Below are positions 53,181-62,366 of a stretch of DNA of 64,000 nucleotides, piece after piece (the first letter of the stretch is position 1; the number at the start of each line of letters is the position of its first letter). Origin of the DNA: Herbidospora daliensis (GTDB lineage: Bacteria; Actinomycetota; Actinomycetes; Streptosporangiales; Streptosporangiaceae); NCBI RefSeq assembly GCF_001570585.1, contig NZ_BBXF01000002.1:558001-622000 (forward strand), written 5' to 3'. A program made the translations under genes and the position numbers. Below the pieces are notes generated by a model. The model was given only the letters and a program-made list of their open reading frames with translations. It had not been told where the DNA came from and did not search any database.

Positions 53181-53666
53181 ATGGAATACAAGGTCATTCC
53201 CTTTGACGACCAGCCGTGGCACGAAATCATCCCCGGATTGTTCATGGGCGGCCATTTCCGCAACGACCCCACCGGCCTGCTGCCCGTCGTCGTGGCCGAC
53301 GAGTTCGACGTCGTCATCAGCATGATCCGCCTCGACGGCCACGGCCCAGGGGCCGCAGCCGTCCACCACGCCTGCCACGTGCCCGACGGCCCGCTGAACC
53401 CCTCGGAGATCGGCGAGGTCTGCGCGATGGCCGACCTCGCCGCCGAGGCGGTGCGGTCGAAGCTGAAGGTGCTGGTCAGGTGCAGGGCGGGCTACAACCG
53501 CTCGGGTCTGGTGGTGGCCCAGACGTTGCTCCAGCTCGGTTACGGCCTCGACGACGCGATCAACCTGGTGCGGACGCGCAGATCGGAGTTCGCCCTGCAC
53601 AACCCGTTTTTCGTCGACTATCTGGCAAGCGGCTTGGCGCAAACACGAAATACAGAACTGCCTTAA
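53181..53666 (+). CDS. Dual-specificity-type protein phosphatase
   Basis: A 161-aa protein of the Cys-dependent phosphatase superfamily. The P loop is VRCRAGYNRSGLV (CxxGxxRS), with the nucleophilic Cys and the Arg preserved, and HVPDGPLNPSEI is the candidate general-acid loop. The N-terminal part (WHEIIPGLFMGGHFR) resembles dual-specificity phosphatases. It is likely to remove phosphate from Tyr/Ser/Thr or small molecules. It sits 14 bases after the reductase and 44 before the trypco1-type gene. An open frame far upstream is in the reductase gene. Confidence 0.84.
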   Translation: MEYKVIPFDDQPWHEIIPGLFMGGHFRNDPTGLLPVVVADEFDVVISMIRLDGHGPGAAAVHHACHVPDGPLNPSEIGEVCAMADLAAEAVRSKLKVLVRCRAGYNRSGLVVAQTLLQLGYGLDDAINLVRTRRSEFALHNPFFVDYLASGLAQTRNTELP

Positions 53667-53710
53667 TACATCCCGGGGTGAAATCATTAGACGCGAGCTA
53701 TCTTCTGCTC

Positions 53711-54094
53711 ATGTTGATGCGGATCCCGCTGGACGACACCCCTGACGCTCCGGTGATGGTCGTGGAAGTCGACTACGACGACATCGCCGACGAACAGGGC
53801 GTCGAACTGGTCTCCGACACCGGGCCCGGCCGGACCGCCCAGGCGTTGCGCAGCCTCGCCGACTCCTTCGACCACCTCGAACCCGCCGTGTCCGCGATCG
53901 TGACCCGCCTCAGGAAAGCGGCCAGGACCCCCGACGCGATCACCGTCGAGTTCGGCCTGAAGTTCGGCGGCGAGACGGGCGTCATCTTCGCCAAGGGCAA
54001 GGCCGAGGCCGCGCTCAAGGTGACGGTGACCTGGAACGGTCCAGAGCCAGTCGTGGTCGAGGAGGTCGGCGGAGATGGCGCGGACCAGCCCTGA
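53711..54094 (+). CDS. Trypsin-co-occurring domain 1 (CU044_2847-type) protein
   Basis: A 127-aa small protein: PVMVVEVDYDDIADEQGVEL, TAQALRSLADSFDHLEPAVS, AIVTRLRKAARTPDAITVEF and GLKFGGETGVIFAKGKAEAA. This matches the trypco1 family, predicted to act with trypsin-like proteins. No signal or membrane helix. Its 3' end overlaps the start of the trypsin/nSTAND/WD40 gene by 20 bases, so they are translated together. Start ATG at 53711, or 53717. The role is inferred from family co-occurrence, possibly as a regulator or peptide partner of the protease. Confidence 0.82.
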   Translation: MLMRIPLDDTPDAPVMVVEVDYDDIADEQGVELVSDTGPGRTAQALRSLADSFDHLEPAVSAIVTRLRKAARTPDAITVEFGLKFGGETGVIFAKGKAEAALKVTVTWNGPEPVVVEEVGGDGADQP

Positions 54095-57000
54095 CCGCTA
54101 CCTCGCCCGCGTCCTGAGCCGGACCGGCCGCAAGCCGGTCGGGGTGGCCTTCGCCGCCGGCGACCGCCACGTGGTGACCTGCGCCCACGTGATCAACACC
54201 GCGCTCGGCGTCGACGAACGCAGCACCGACGACCCGTCGGGGGCCTGGGTCGAGGTCGAGTTCCCGTTCGCGGCCGACTCGGGCAGCCGGGTGACCCGGA
54301 TGGCCGCCGTCGTGCGCTGGATGCCGCGCGGCGGCCTGCCCTTCGACGAGACCGACGTGGCCGGTTTGGAACTGGAGGCCGATCTCCCGCCCGGCGTCGA
54401 ACCGGCCACCCTGGCGGCCGACGACGGGCCGTGCGGAGAACGGCGGGTCGGCGCATGGGGGCCGAACCGCGACGGTGGGGCCGCCCGCACGGGGAACGTC
54501 GCCGGGACCCTGGCCGGCGCCTACGACGCGGCCCGCCTCCAGGTCGACGTCGACCTGCGCGGCTCCTTCCGGGTGCAGCACGGCTACAGCGGCGGCCCGG
54601 TCTGGGACCAGGGCACCGGCCAGGTGGTCGGCATCGTGCAGGCCGTGCCGACGAGCTCCAGAGCCGACGACGTGTACGTCGTCAGCGCCGCCACCCTGGT
54701 CCGCGCCTGGCCCGAGGTGCTCTACCGGCCGCCGCCCAACCCCTACCGGGGCTTGAGCGCGTTCACCGAGGCCGACGCGCCGTTCTTCTTCGGCCGGGAC
54801 GACTTCGTGACCGAACTGGCCGACGCCGTCGAGGAACACCCGCTGATCCTGGTGGCCGGACGGTCGGGCGTGGGCAAGTCGTCGGCGGTCGCGGCCGGGC
54901 TGGTGCCCCGGCTCCGCGAACGGGACTCGTGGGCGGTGGGCTCGTGCCGGCCGGGAGACGACCCGATGACCCGCCTGATCGGGGCCGTCGCCGAAGCGGC
55001 GGGCACCAGGTTGCCCTACCCGATCCAGGTGCTCCAGGCGTGGCACGACCGGCTGGCCGAGGGCGGGTTGGCCGGAGTGGCCCGCCAGGTCGGCGTCGCC
55101 ACGGGCACCGCCCGCACGCTGCTGATCATCGACCAGTTCGAGCAGGTCTTCACCGAGTGCGGGCCCGACGAGCGGGCCGCCCTCTTCGGCGTGCTGAACC
55201 GGCTGGTGGCCGAGCGGCCCCGGGCCGTCCGGGTGGCGGTCAGCATGCGCGCCGACTTCCACTGGCTGCTCACCGAGGCCCCCGCCCCGCTGGGCCCCTA
55301 CGCCAAGACCCACTGGCACCAGCTGCGGCCGATGACGGCCGACGAGCTGCACCTCGCCGTCGTCGGCCCCGCGCGGGTGGCCGGCGGGGTCGCCTTCGAC
55401 GACGGGCTCGCCGAGCAGATCTGCGAGGAGTTCGAGGGCCGCCCGGCCGAGCTGCCCCTGCTGGAGTTCACCCTGACCCGCCTGTGGGAACTGCAACGGG
55501 GCCGCAGACTCACCCTCCGCTCCTACCGGGAGCTCGGCGGGGTCGGCAGCACGCTGGCCCGCTACGCCGAAGAACGGTTCGCCGCGCTCACCTCGGCCCA
55601 GCAGGAGGCGACCCGACGGATCTTCACCGAACTCCTGCAACCCGATGACCACGAGCTCGCCCGCCAGATCAGGCGCATCGACCTGCGCCCCGACGACTGG
55701 CCGACGGTCGAACTGCTGCGCGACGCCCGGCTGCTGGCCGTCACCACCGCCGCGGGCGGCGACCAGATCGTCGAGGTCGCCCACGAGGCGCTGCTGCGCG
55801 GCTGGCGGCGGCTGGCCGACTGGGCCGCGCTGAGCCGGGACTTCCGCGTGTGGAAGGCGGGCGTCATCGCCGACCGGCAGCGCTGGGAGAGCAACGACCG
55901 CGAGGACGACCAGCTGCTGCGCGGCTCCGCGCTCGCCACGGCGGTCGAGATGGTGGCCGGGCACGCCGCCGACAGCGCGGGCGTCGCCGAATACGTGGCC
56001 CTGAGCAGGCGGAACGCCGACCGGGAACGGGCCGAACGCGGCAACCTGCTCTTCCGGGTGGCCGCCCCCCGCCTCGCCAGGGAGAGCGAGTCGGCCCTGC
56101 GCACGGACGTGCATGCGGCGCTCGCGCTCGGCGTCTGCTCCCTGCAGTCGGCGCCGACCGCCGAGGGAGAACGGGCGGTCCGCCGCGCCCTCGCCCTCGC
56201 GGCCACCATCCGCACCCGCCTGCCCCATGAGGGCGCGGTGCGCTCGGCGGCCTTCAGCCCCGACGGCCGCCGGGTGGCGACGGCCGGCCTCGACCACACG
56301 GCGCGGGTACACGACGCGGTCTCGGGCGAGGTGCTGACCTGGCTCGACGTCAACGGTCCCCTGCAGGCGATCGTGTTCGGCCCCGACGGGACTACGGTCG
56401 CCACCGCCGACGCCGACGGGTCAGGACGGGTGTGGCGGGTGCCGTCAGGCGCGGAACTGGCCTGGCTGGAGCACAAGGGCCCGGTGTACGGGGTCGCCTT
56501 CAGCCCCGACGGGCACCGGTTCGTCACGGCGGCCGACGACGGATCGGCCCAGGTGCTGGGCGGCGGCGTGCTCCGGCTCGACCACGGAGGCGGCCCGGTG
56601 TGGTCGGTGGCCTTCAGCCCCGACGGCGGCACGGTCGCGACCGCCGGAGAAGACGGTACGGCCCGCCTGTGGGACGCGTGGTCGGCCGAAGAACTGGCCC
56701 GGCTCGACCACGGCGGCCGGGTGTGGTCCCTGGCCTTCAGCCCCGACGGAACCCGCCTCGCGACCGCCGCCGAGACCGGGTCGGTGTGGGTCTGGACGAC
56801 GGGCTCCGACGCGGAGCCGACTCGGCTCGACCACGGCGGCCCGGTGTACTCCGTGACGTTCGACCCCGGAGGCGGCCGGGTGGCCACCGCCTGCGCCGAC
56901 GGGGTCGCCCGCGTCTGGGACCCGTCCACCGGCAGCGAACTGGCCCGGATGGACCACGGCGACTGGGTGTGGCGGGCGGCGTTCAGCCCCGACGGCGGCC

Positions 57001-58253
57001 GGGTCGTCTCGGCCGCCGTGAACGGTTCGGCCCGGGTCTGGGACGCGCGCACCGGCCGGGAACAGGCCCGCGTCGACCACGGCGGCTGGGTGTGGTCGGC
57101 GGCGTTCAGCCCGTGCGGGGACCGGGTCGTCTCGGCGAGCGAAGACGGCGCGGCGTGGGTGTGGGACGCCCGCGCGGGCGCGGAACTCGCCCGGGTCGAC
57201 CACGACGGCGGGGCGCGCCTGGTGGCCTTCGCCCCCGACGGCGACCGCGTCGCCTCAGCCGGCGACGACGGCACGGTCCGGGTGTGGGACGCGGCCACCG
57301 GCGCGGAACTGGTCAGGCTGCCCCACGCCGGTGAGGTGAACTGCGTGGTCTTCGGCCCCGCCCGCCTGGCGACGGCGAGCGGCGACGGCACGGCACGCGT
57401 CTGGGACGCGGACATTGAGGTTCTGCGCCTGCCGCACGATGGGCCGGTGAACTGGGTGGCGTTCGCCCCCGACGGCGCCGGCCTGGCGACGGCGAGCAGC
57501 GACGGCACGGCCCGAATATGGGACGCGGGCACTGAAGTTCTGCGCCTGACACATGACGGTGCGGTGAACTGGGTGGCGTTCGCCCCCGACGGCGCCCGCC
57601 TGGCGACCGCGAGCGGCGATGGCACGGCGCGGGTCTGGGAGGCGGGGACCGAGATTCTGCGTCTGGCTCACGACGGTGTGGTGTGGACGGTGGTGTTCAG
57701 CCCCGACGGCGATCTGCTGGCGTCGGCGAGTGGCGACGGCACGGCTCGCCTCTGGGACGCGCGATCAGGTGCGGAACGGGCCCGGCTGGTCCACGACGTC
57801 CTGGTGCGGTCGGTGGTGTTCAGCCCCGACGGCGATCTGCTGGCGTCGGTCGACGACGCCGGATGCGTGCGGGTGTGGGACGCGGACTCGGCCGCGGAGG
57901 TGTCGCGGCTGGTCCACGACGGCGAGGTCAACTGGGCGGCGTTCGCCCCCGACGGATCCCGGCTGGCGACGGCCTGCCGGGACGGCTCGGTGCGGATCTG
58001 GGACCCCGCCTCGGGCGAGGAACTGGCCGAACTGCCGCACGACGACGCGGTGTGGTCGGTCGCGTTCAGCCCCGACGGATCCCGGCTGGCGTCGGCGAGC
58101 GGCGACGGCTCGGCCCGCGTGTGGGCCCTGGGTTCCGAGGAGCTGATCGCCCAGGCGCTGGGCCGTCTCGCGAAGAACCTGACGGAAGGCGAATGGCAGC
58201 ACCACCTGGGCCCCGACGTCCCCTACCGCCGCCTCAGAGAAGACCTCCCGTAA
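54075..58253 (+). CDS. Trypsin-like protease, nSTAND1 NTPase and WD40 fusion
   Basis: A 1392-aa soluble protein. A trypsin-like domain (about 5-215) keeps the triad: H38 in TCAHV, D94 in DETDVAGLEL and S172 in GYSGGPVW. NPYRGLSAFTEADAPFFFGR opens the STAND NTPase: Walker A with K268 in AGRSGVGKSS and Walker B D353 in LLIIDQFEQVF, continuing with helical regions to about 700. The last 650 residues hold about 16 WD40 units (VAFSPDG...ARVWD), enough for two propellers. It overlaps the trypco1 gene by 20 bases. It looks like a ligand-triggered protease switch. Confidence 0.9.
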   Translation: MARTSPDRYLARVLSRTGRKPVGVAFAAGDRHVVTCAHVINTALGVDERSTDDPSGAWVEVEFPFAADSGSRVTRMAAVVRWMPRGGLPFDETDVAGLELEADLPPGVEPATLAADDGPCGERRVGAWGPNRDGGAARTGNVAGTLAGAYDAARLQVDVDLRGSFRVQHGYSGGPVWDQGTGQVVGIVQAVPTSSRADDVYVVSAATLVRAWPEVLYRPPPNPYRGLSAFTEADAPFFFGRDDFVTELADAVEEHPLILVAGRSGVGKSSAVAAGLVPRLRERDSWAVGSCRPGDDPMTRLIGAVAEAAGTRLPYPIQVLQAWHDRLAEGGLAGVARQVGVATGTARTLLIIDQFEQVFTECGPDERAALFGVLNRLVAERPRAVRVAVSMRADFHWLLTEAPAPLGPYAKTHWHQLRPMTADELHLAVVGPARVAGGVAFDDGLAEQICEEFEGRPAELPLLEFTLTRLWELQRGRRLTLRSYRELGGVGSTLARYAEERFAALTSAQQEATRRIFTELLQPDDHELARQIRRIDLRPDDWPTVELLRDARLLAVTTAAGGDQIVEVAHEALLRGWRRLADWAALSRDFRVWKAGVIADRQRWESNDREDDQLLRGSALATAVEMVAGHAADSAGVAEYVALSRRNADRERAERGNLLFRVAAPRLARESESALRTDVHAALALGVCSLQSAPTAEGERAVRRALALAATIRTRLPHEGAVRSAAFSPDGRRVATAGLDHTARVHDAVSGEVLTWLDVNGPLQAIVFGPDGTTVATADADGSGRVWRVPSGAELAWLEHKGPVYGVAFSPDGHRFVTAADDGSAQVLGGGVLRLDHGGGPVWSVAFSPDGGTVATAGEDGTARLWDAWSAEELARLDHGGRVWSLAFSPDGTRLATAAETGSVWVWTTGSDAEPTRLDHGGPVYSVTFDPGGGRVATACADGVARVWDPSTGSELARMDHGDWVWRAAFSPDGGRVVSAAVNGSARVWDARTGREQARVDHGGWVWSAAFSPCGDRVVSASEDGAAWVWDARAGAELARVDHDGGARLVAFAPDGDRVASAGDDGTVRVWDAATGAELVRLPHAGEVNCVVFGPARLATASGDGTARVWDADIEVLRLPHDGPVNWVAFAPDGAGLATASSDGTARIWDAGTEVLRLTHDGAVNWVAFAPDGARLATASGDGTARVWEAGTEILRLAHDGVVWTVVFSPDGDLLASASGDGTARLWDARSGAERARLVHDVLVRSVVFSPDGDLLASVDDAGCVRVWDADSAAEVSRLVHDGEVNWAAFAPDGSRLATACRDGSVRIWDPASGEELAELPHDDAVWSVAFSPDGSRLASASGDGSARVWALGSEELIAQALGRLAKNLTEGEWQHHLGPDVPYRRLREDLP

Positions 58254-58259
58254 AGGGCG

Positions 58260-58296
58260 AAGCGCCCGTCCCCCGGGGAAGAGGACGGACGCTTCT
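58260..58296. terminator. Bidirectional terminator-like hairpin
   Basis: GAAGCGCCCGTCC pairs with GGACGGACGCTTC (one mismatch) across a short loop, between the convergent WD40 and nuclease genes. The T tract is poor. Confidence 0.5.
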
Positions 58297-58311
58297 GTGT
58301 TGCGGAAGGTG

Positions 58312-60768
58312 TTACTCGACGTCCACGACCGGGCTGCCCGGACGGCACCGCTCGGGCAGCGGCTCCGTGTTGCACCCCGTCAGGATCCGCAGGATCTGCG
58401 GGTCGTGGTCGGAGGCCTGGTCGGAGAACTCGGCGTTGATGTGCACGACGCCGTACGCGTAGCCCTTGATGTTCGGGGTCACCAGGATGTGGTCGAGCGC
58501 CTGGGAGTTCCCGTCGAAGATGTACGAGTAGCGCTCACCGGCGGGCAGGTCGTTGATCAGCGCCTTCAGCAGCGCGCCGTTGTCGGTCAGGGTGCCGACG
58601 GCGGGCGAGAACTGGTAGTCGTTGATGTCGCCCAGCACGACGGCGCGGGCCTGGCCGGCGCTCTTGGTGTTGAGGTCGGCGATGAAGTTGCGCACCTCGG
58701 TCGCCTGCGCGATGCGCTGGACTTCCGTGGTCCGGTTCGGGGGCTGGACGGCCGCCGAGTGGGGGTGGTCGCCGCCCTTGCTGTTGAAGTGGTTGGCGAC
58801 GACGAACAGCTGCTTGTTGCCGTCGTACAGGAACTCGCCCACCAGCGGCTTGCGGCTCGACGACCAGGCGGACGACGAGGGGTTGATGCGGCCGGGGGAG
58901 GCCGACAGGTAGACCTGGTTGCTCGTCGGGCGCTCGCGCAGCACCGTCACGGCCGTGTTGGCGTCGCCGCCCGGACGGTCGACGAAGGTGGTGCGGGCCG
59001 GGTTGAACAGGAAGACCTGGCGGATGTTGCCGCCGGGAGCGCCGCCGTCGGTGCCCTCGTTGGGGTCGATCGAGCGCCAGTCGTAGGTCGGGCCGCCGGC
59101 CGCGACGATGGCCGCGATGAACTTGGCCACGGTCTGGTCGGCCGCGACGACGCCGCCGGTGGCGGTGCCGTTGTTGTCCTGGATCTCTTCGAGGGCCAGG
59201 ATGTCCGGCGTGCCGAGGTTGACGACCACGGCCTCGGCGAGGCGCTGGTACTTCGCGGCCGAGTCGGCGACGGTCAGGTTCTCGACGTTGTACGTCGCGA
59301 TCGACAGGTCGCCGGCCTTCTTCGGCGGGGTCACCTTCTGGCGCTTGAGGCCGCCCTCGGTGATGGCGCCGAGCTGGGTGGCCTGCAGGACGTAGCCGCC
59401 GAAGCTCTGGTAGTCGATGACGCCGGTGGTGCCGGCGGCCAGCGTCGAGCCGACGTTGGCGGCGGGGGCGCCGACGAGCGACTGGATGAAGAACCGGCCC
59501 GCGTTGTTGTCGGCGTAGTCGAGGTAGACGTGGCCGCCGCGCGGGGTCGGGTTGTGGTTCGGGGTGTACGTCACCCAGAGCTCGCCGAACTCGGTGTTGA
59601 CCGGGCTGACCAGCTTGGTGTCCTGGGCGACGGTCATCCGCATGCCCTCGTGGACCTCGAGGTAGTCGAGCACGTACGACGACGGCTCCAGCGGCTGGGC
59701 CTCCAGGGCGCCCGACTTGGTGTAGACGGCGGGCAGGTTCACCGTGACCGGCGCGGGCAGCGCGTTGCCACCCGACAGCTTGACGGTGCTGATGGTGCCG
59801 CCGAGCTCGGTCAGCGCCTGCGAGCCCGTGGCCGGGCGGTATTCGGTGACGCGGCCGGTGGCCAGGACCGAGTCGCCGGGGACGACCGTCGGAGACGTCG
59901 AGCCCATGAAGACGAAGATGCCCTCGGAGGTCAGCGGGTCGGCGTCGGCCGACGGGTCCTGCATCCAGTAGCCGCGCGAGTTGCCGGTGGTGCGGACGGC
60001 GGTGACGATGCCGGGCACGTTGGTGACGTTCTGGCCGACGATCGGGGAGATCCGGCCGGAGCCCTGGATGTCGTGGATGCGGACCGAGCCGGGCGTCGGG
60101 TCGGTCGGGCCGCCGCCGGGGTTGTCGGTCGCGGTGACCGTGGTGCCGGCGCTGTTGGTGGCCTTCGGCACGCCCGAGGAGAAGTCGACCGAGTTGTTGT
60201 CGGTGTCGGCCATCGAGCCGGTGCGGGCGGCGGCCGTCGAGTTCGTCAGGCCGGGAGCGGCGAGGGTCTCGACGTTGGCGGTGGCGCCGTAGCCGACGAG
60301 GTCCTTGACGTTGGGGGCGGTCGAGCACGAGATGCCGCAGCCGACCAGCGGGATCTGCGACGTGACCAGCGCGACGACGCCGGAGGTGGCCGACATCGGG
60401 ATCGAGCCGGTGGCGTCGGGGGTCGGCAGGCTCAGCGTGCCGCCGGCGCCGGCCGCCTGCTGGACCAGGTATTTCCCGTTCGCCGGGATCGTTCCACTCA
60501 GGTTCGTCATCTGGAAGACGGAACCCGCGGCCGAGGCGTATTGAACGCTCCAGCCGGACACGTTGACCGGGCTGCCGGTCAGGTTGGCCAGCTCGATGTA
60601 GTCGTTCTTGATGGTCGCCGTCGAGTTGCCACCGCCACCGTAGACGCCGGAGATCACGACGTCGGTCGACAGGGCGTTCGCGGGCGCCGGTACGGTCGTC
60701 AGGGTGGCGGCGACCGCTAACGACAGACCTGCCGCGGCGATCAGGCGGCGTGCTCTGGGAATAGCCAC
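58312..60768 (-). CDS. Secreted nuclease with lamin-tail and endonuclease/exonuclease/phosphatase domains
   Basis: An 818-aa exported enzyme. A signal peptide (RRLIAAAGLSLAVAATL) ends PANA. A lamin-tail domain follows: DVVISGVYGGGGNS, YIELANLTGSPVNVSGWSV and FQMTNLSGTIPANG. An OB-fold region (about 220-330) has VRIHDIQGSGR. The EEP nuclease core has ATYNVENLT, LALEEIQDN, NHFNSKGG, VLGDINDY and the catalytic SDHDPQIL. Such proteins are extracellular DNases. GTG start at 60768 after AAGGAG at a 10-base spacing. Confidence 0.9.
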   Translation of the reverse strand: MAIPRARRLIAAAGLSLAVAATLTTVPAPANALSTDVVISGVYGGGGNSTATIKNDYIELANLTGSPVNVSGWSVQYASAAGSVFQMTNLSGTIPANGKYLVQQAAGAGGTLSLPTPDATGSIPMSATSGVVALVTSQIPLVGCGISCSTAPNVKDLVGYGATANVETLAAPGLTNSTAAARTGSMADTDNNSVDFSSGVPKATNSAGTTVTATDNPGGGPTDPTPGSVRIHDIQGSGRISPIVGQNVTNVPGIVTAVRTTGNSRGYWMQDPSADADPLTSEGIFVFMGSTSPTVVPGDSVLATGRVTEYRPATGSQALTELGGTISTVKLSGGNALPAPVTVNLPAVYTKSGALEAQPLEPSSYVLDYLEVHEGMRMTVAQDTKLVSPVNTEFGELWVTYTPNHNPTPRGGHVYLDYADNNAGRFFIQSLVGAPAANVGSTLAAGTTGVIDYQSFGGYVLQATQLGAITEGGLKRQKVTPPKKAGDLSIATYNVENLTVADSAAKYQRLAEAVVVNLGTPDILALEEIQDNNGTATGGVVAADQTVAKFIAAIVAAGGPTYDWRSIDPNEGTDGGAPGGNIRQVFLFNPARTTFVDRPGGDANTAVTVLRERPTSNQVYLSASPGRINPSSSAWSSSRKPLVGEFLYDGNKQLFVVANHFNSKGGDHPHSAAVQPPNRTTEVQRIAQATEVRNFIADLNTKSAGQARAVVLGDINDYQFSPAVGTLTDNGALLKALINDLPAGERYSYIFDGNSQALDHILVTPNIKGYAYGVVHINAEFSDQASDHDPQILRILTGCNTEPLPERCRPGSPVVDVE

Positions 60769-61023
60769 AGGTGTTCTGCTCCTTGGGGGAGATGGTCTCC
60801 ACAGAGCATGGTGCCACCGCATATCCCTTGGAAATGGCACATTCTGCTACTACCGAGGAGTTCTCCGTTTCTTTCCGTGACGTTTCACTACGTCTGAGTT
60901 CGCGACGTGGGCAAACGGCTTTCTGACGGCACTCGTGGACGGGTCGGCCACAGCTTCAGTGAAATGCCGAAGCCGGTTCCCGCATGAAGAGGGTGTACGC
61001 AGCCCCGCCGACGAAGGACGCAA

Positions 61024-61530
61024 GTGGATGAACGCCAGGCCCGGTTCGAGCAGGTCTACCACGAGACGTACGGCCACCTCAGCGCGTACGCCGCCCGCCG
61101 CTGCGCCGACCCTCACGACGCCGCCGACGTGGTCGCCGAGACCTATGAGATCGCCTGGCGGAAGATCGCCCGATTACCGTCCGGCCACGAGGCCCTGCTC
61201 TGGTTGTACGGCATCGCCCGCCGCGTCGTCGCGGGTCATCGCAGGGGCGAGGCGAGGCGGCGGTCCCGCCTGGCCGAACTCGACGCCGACCTGGCGGCCC
61301 TCTACGCCGACCCCGTCGAACTGACCGCCATCCACGAGATCTTCGCGACCCTCAGGGCCGACGACCGGGAGCTCCTGGGCCTGATCGCCTGGGAGGGCCT
61401 GTCCCACGAGGAGATCGCCGCCGTCTTGGGCATCTCCCGCAACGCGGTCCGCATCCGTCTCCACCGGGCCCGGCGACGCTTCTCCGACCTCCTCGACAAG
61501 GCAGCCCTCCGGGCGGAAAGGTCCCCGTGA
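61024..61530 (+). CDS. ECF-type RNA polymerase sigma factor
   Basis: A 168-aa sigma factor. Region 2 reads FEQVYHETYGHLSAYAARRC, then DAADVVAETYEIAWRKIARL; region 4 has LRADDRELLGLIAWEGLSHE and EIAAVLGISRNAVRIRLHRA. GTG start with GAAGGA. The downstream gene starts within its stop (GTGA) and is probably its regulatory partner. The upstream 255 bases contain no gene. Confidence 0.92.
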   Translation: MDERQARFEQVYHETYGHLSAYAARRCADPHDAADVVAETYEIAWRKIARLPSGHEALLWLYGIARRVVAGHRRGEARRRSRLAELDADLAALYADPVELTAIHEIFATLRADDRELLGLIAWEGLSHEEIAAVLGISRNAVRIRLHRARRRFSDLLDKAALRAERSP

Positions 61531-62366
61531 ACGACACCGACGACCTCATCGTTTCCCTGGCCAGGGTCGAACCCGGCCGTCCTGGGGCCGATGCGTCCGG
61601 CGCGGGGGCGCGGACGCTGCTGGCCCAGATCACCGCGCGGAAACCGGCCGGCAAGCTCAGGCGCCTCGGCCTGGCTCTCGCCGGAGCGACCGCGGTGGCC
61701 GGGGTCGCGCTCCTCCAGACCGGCTCGCCCTCCTACGCCGTCACCAAGGACGCCGACGGCGTCGTCTGGATCAAGATCCACGACTTCGGCGACGTCAGCG
61801 GCCTGCGGGCCGATCTGGCCGGGCTCGGGGTGTCGGCCATGGTCGACGGCGTGCCGGCCGGTCACTGGTGCCGGGAGCCGAGGGGCGAGACCGTGCTCGA
61901 CCCCGCGCCGGGCCTCTACTCGCTCCCCCAGGACGGCCCGGTCTTCACGATGCGCATCGACGGCAAGCTGCTCAAGCCCGCCCAGACGATCGTCTTCACC
62001 GTCGGCGCGGGCGGGAGCGTCAGCACCCTGGTCTACCGGGGGCCGGTGGCGGCGTGCGAACTCGTACCGAGACCGCCCTTCGGCGGAGAGGCGATCGAGG
62101 AGCCGTTCCGGTTCGCGGACGTGCCCGGCATCGAAGGCCGGACCGTCGGCGAGGCGCTGCCCGGACTGCCGGAGGAGGCCGTCGAGTTCATGGTCATCGA
62201 CATTCCGCCGGGCAACCCCGGAGGCTGGGGGACGGGGCCGATCCGGAAAGAGGTCGACCACGACTGGCACGTCTGGGGGGCGGTCCGGTTCCACGACGAT
62301 CCCGGCACTCTGGTCCTCCTGGTCACCGAGGAGGCGCTCGACCGCAACCCCGTCACCGGCGGCTAG
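61527..62366 (+). CDS. Membrane-anchored partner of the ECF sigma factor
   Basis: A 279-aa protein. A soluble N-terminus (MNDTDDLIVSLARVEPGRPG, LLAQITARKPAGKLRRL) precedes one membrane helix (about 53-68, ALAGATAVAGVALLQTG). A long extracytoplasmic part follows, with SYAVTKDADGVVWIKIHDF and paired Cys (HWCREP, AACELVP). The layout of an N-terminal sigma-binding helix, one helix and an exported sensor resembles anti-sigma factors such as the CU044_5270 group. No zinc-binding HxxxCxxC motif is present. Translationally coupled to the sigma gene. Confidence 0.72.
   Translation: MNDTDDLIVSLARVEPGRPGADASGAGARTLLAQITARKPAGKLRRLGLALAGATAVAGVALLQTGSPSYAVTKDADGVVWIKIHDFGDVSGLRADLAGLGVSAMVDGVPAGHWCREPRGETVLDPAPGLYSLPQDGPVFTMRIDGKLLKPAQTIVFTVGAGGSVSTLVYRGPVAACELVPRPPFGGEAIEEPFRFADVPGIEGRTVGEALPGLPEEAVEFMVIDIPPGNPGGWGTGPIRKEVDHDWHVWGAVRFHDDPGTLVLLVTEEALDRNPVTGG

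Noticed and set aside
54015-56312. 765-aa minus-strand frame opposite the trypsin/nSTAND gene
   Set aside because: A GC-driven shadow. Its composition is Gly/Pro/Arg-rich with no domain, while the other strand keeps a catalytic triad and Walker motifs.
58297-60720. 807-aa plus-strand frame opposite the nuclease gene
   Set aside because: Shadow frame of the well-supported nuclease; no signal peptide or motif.
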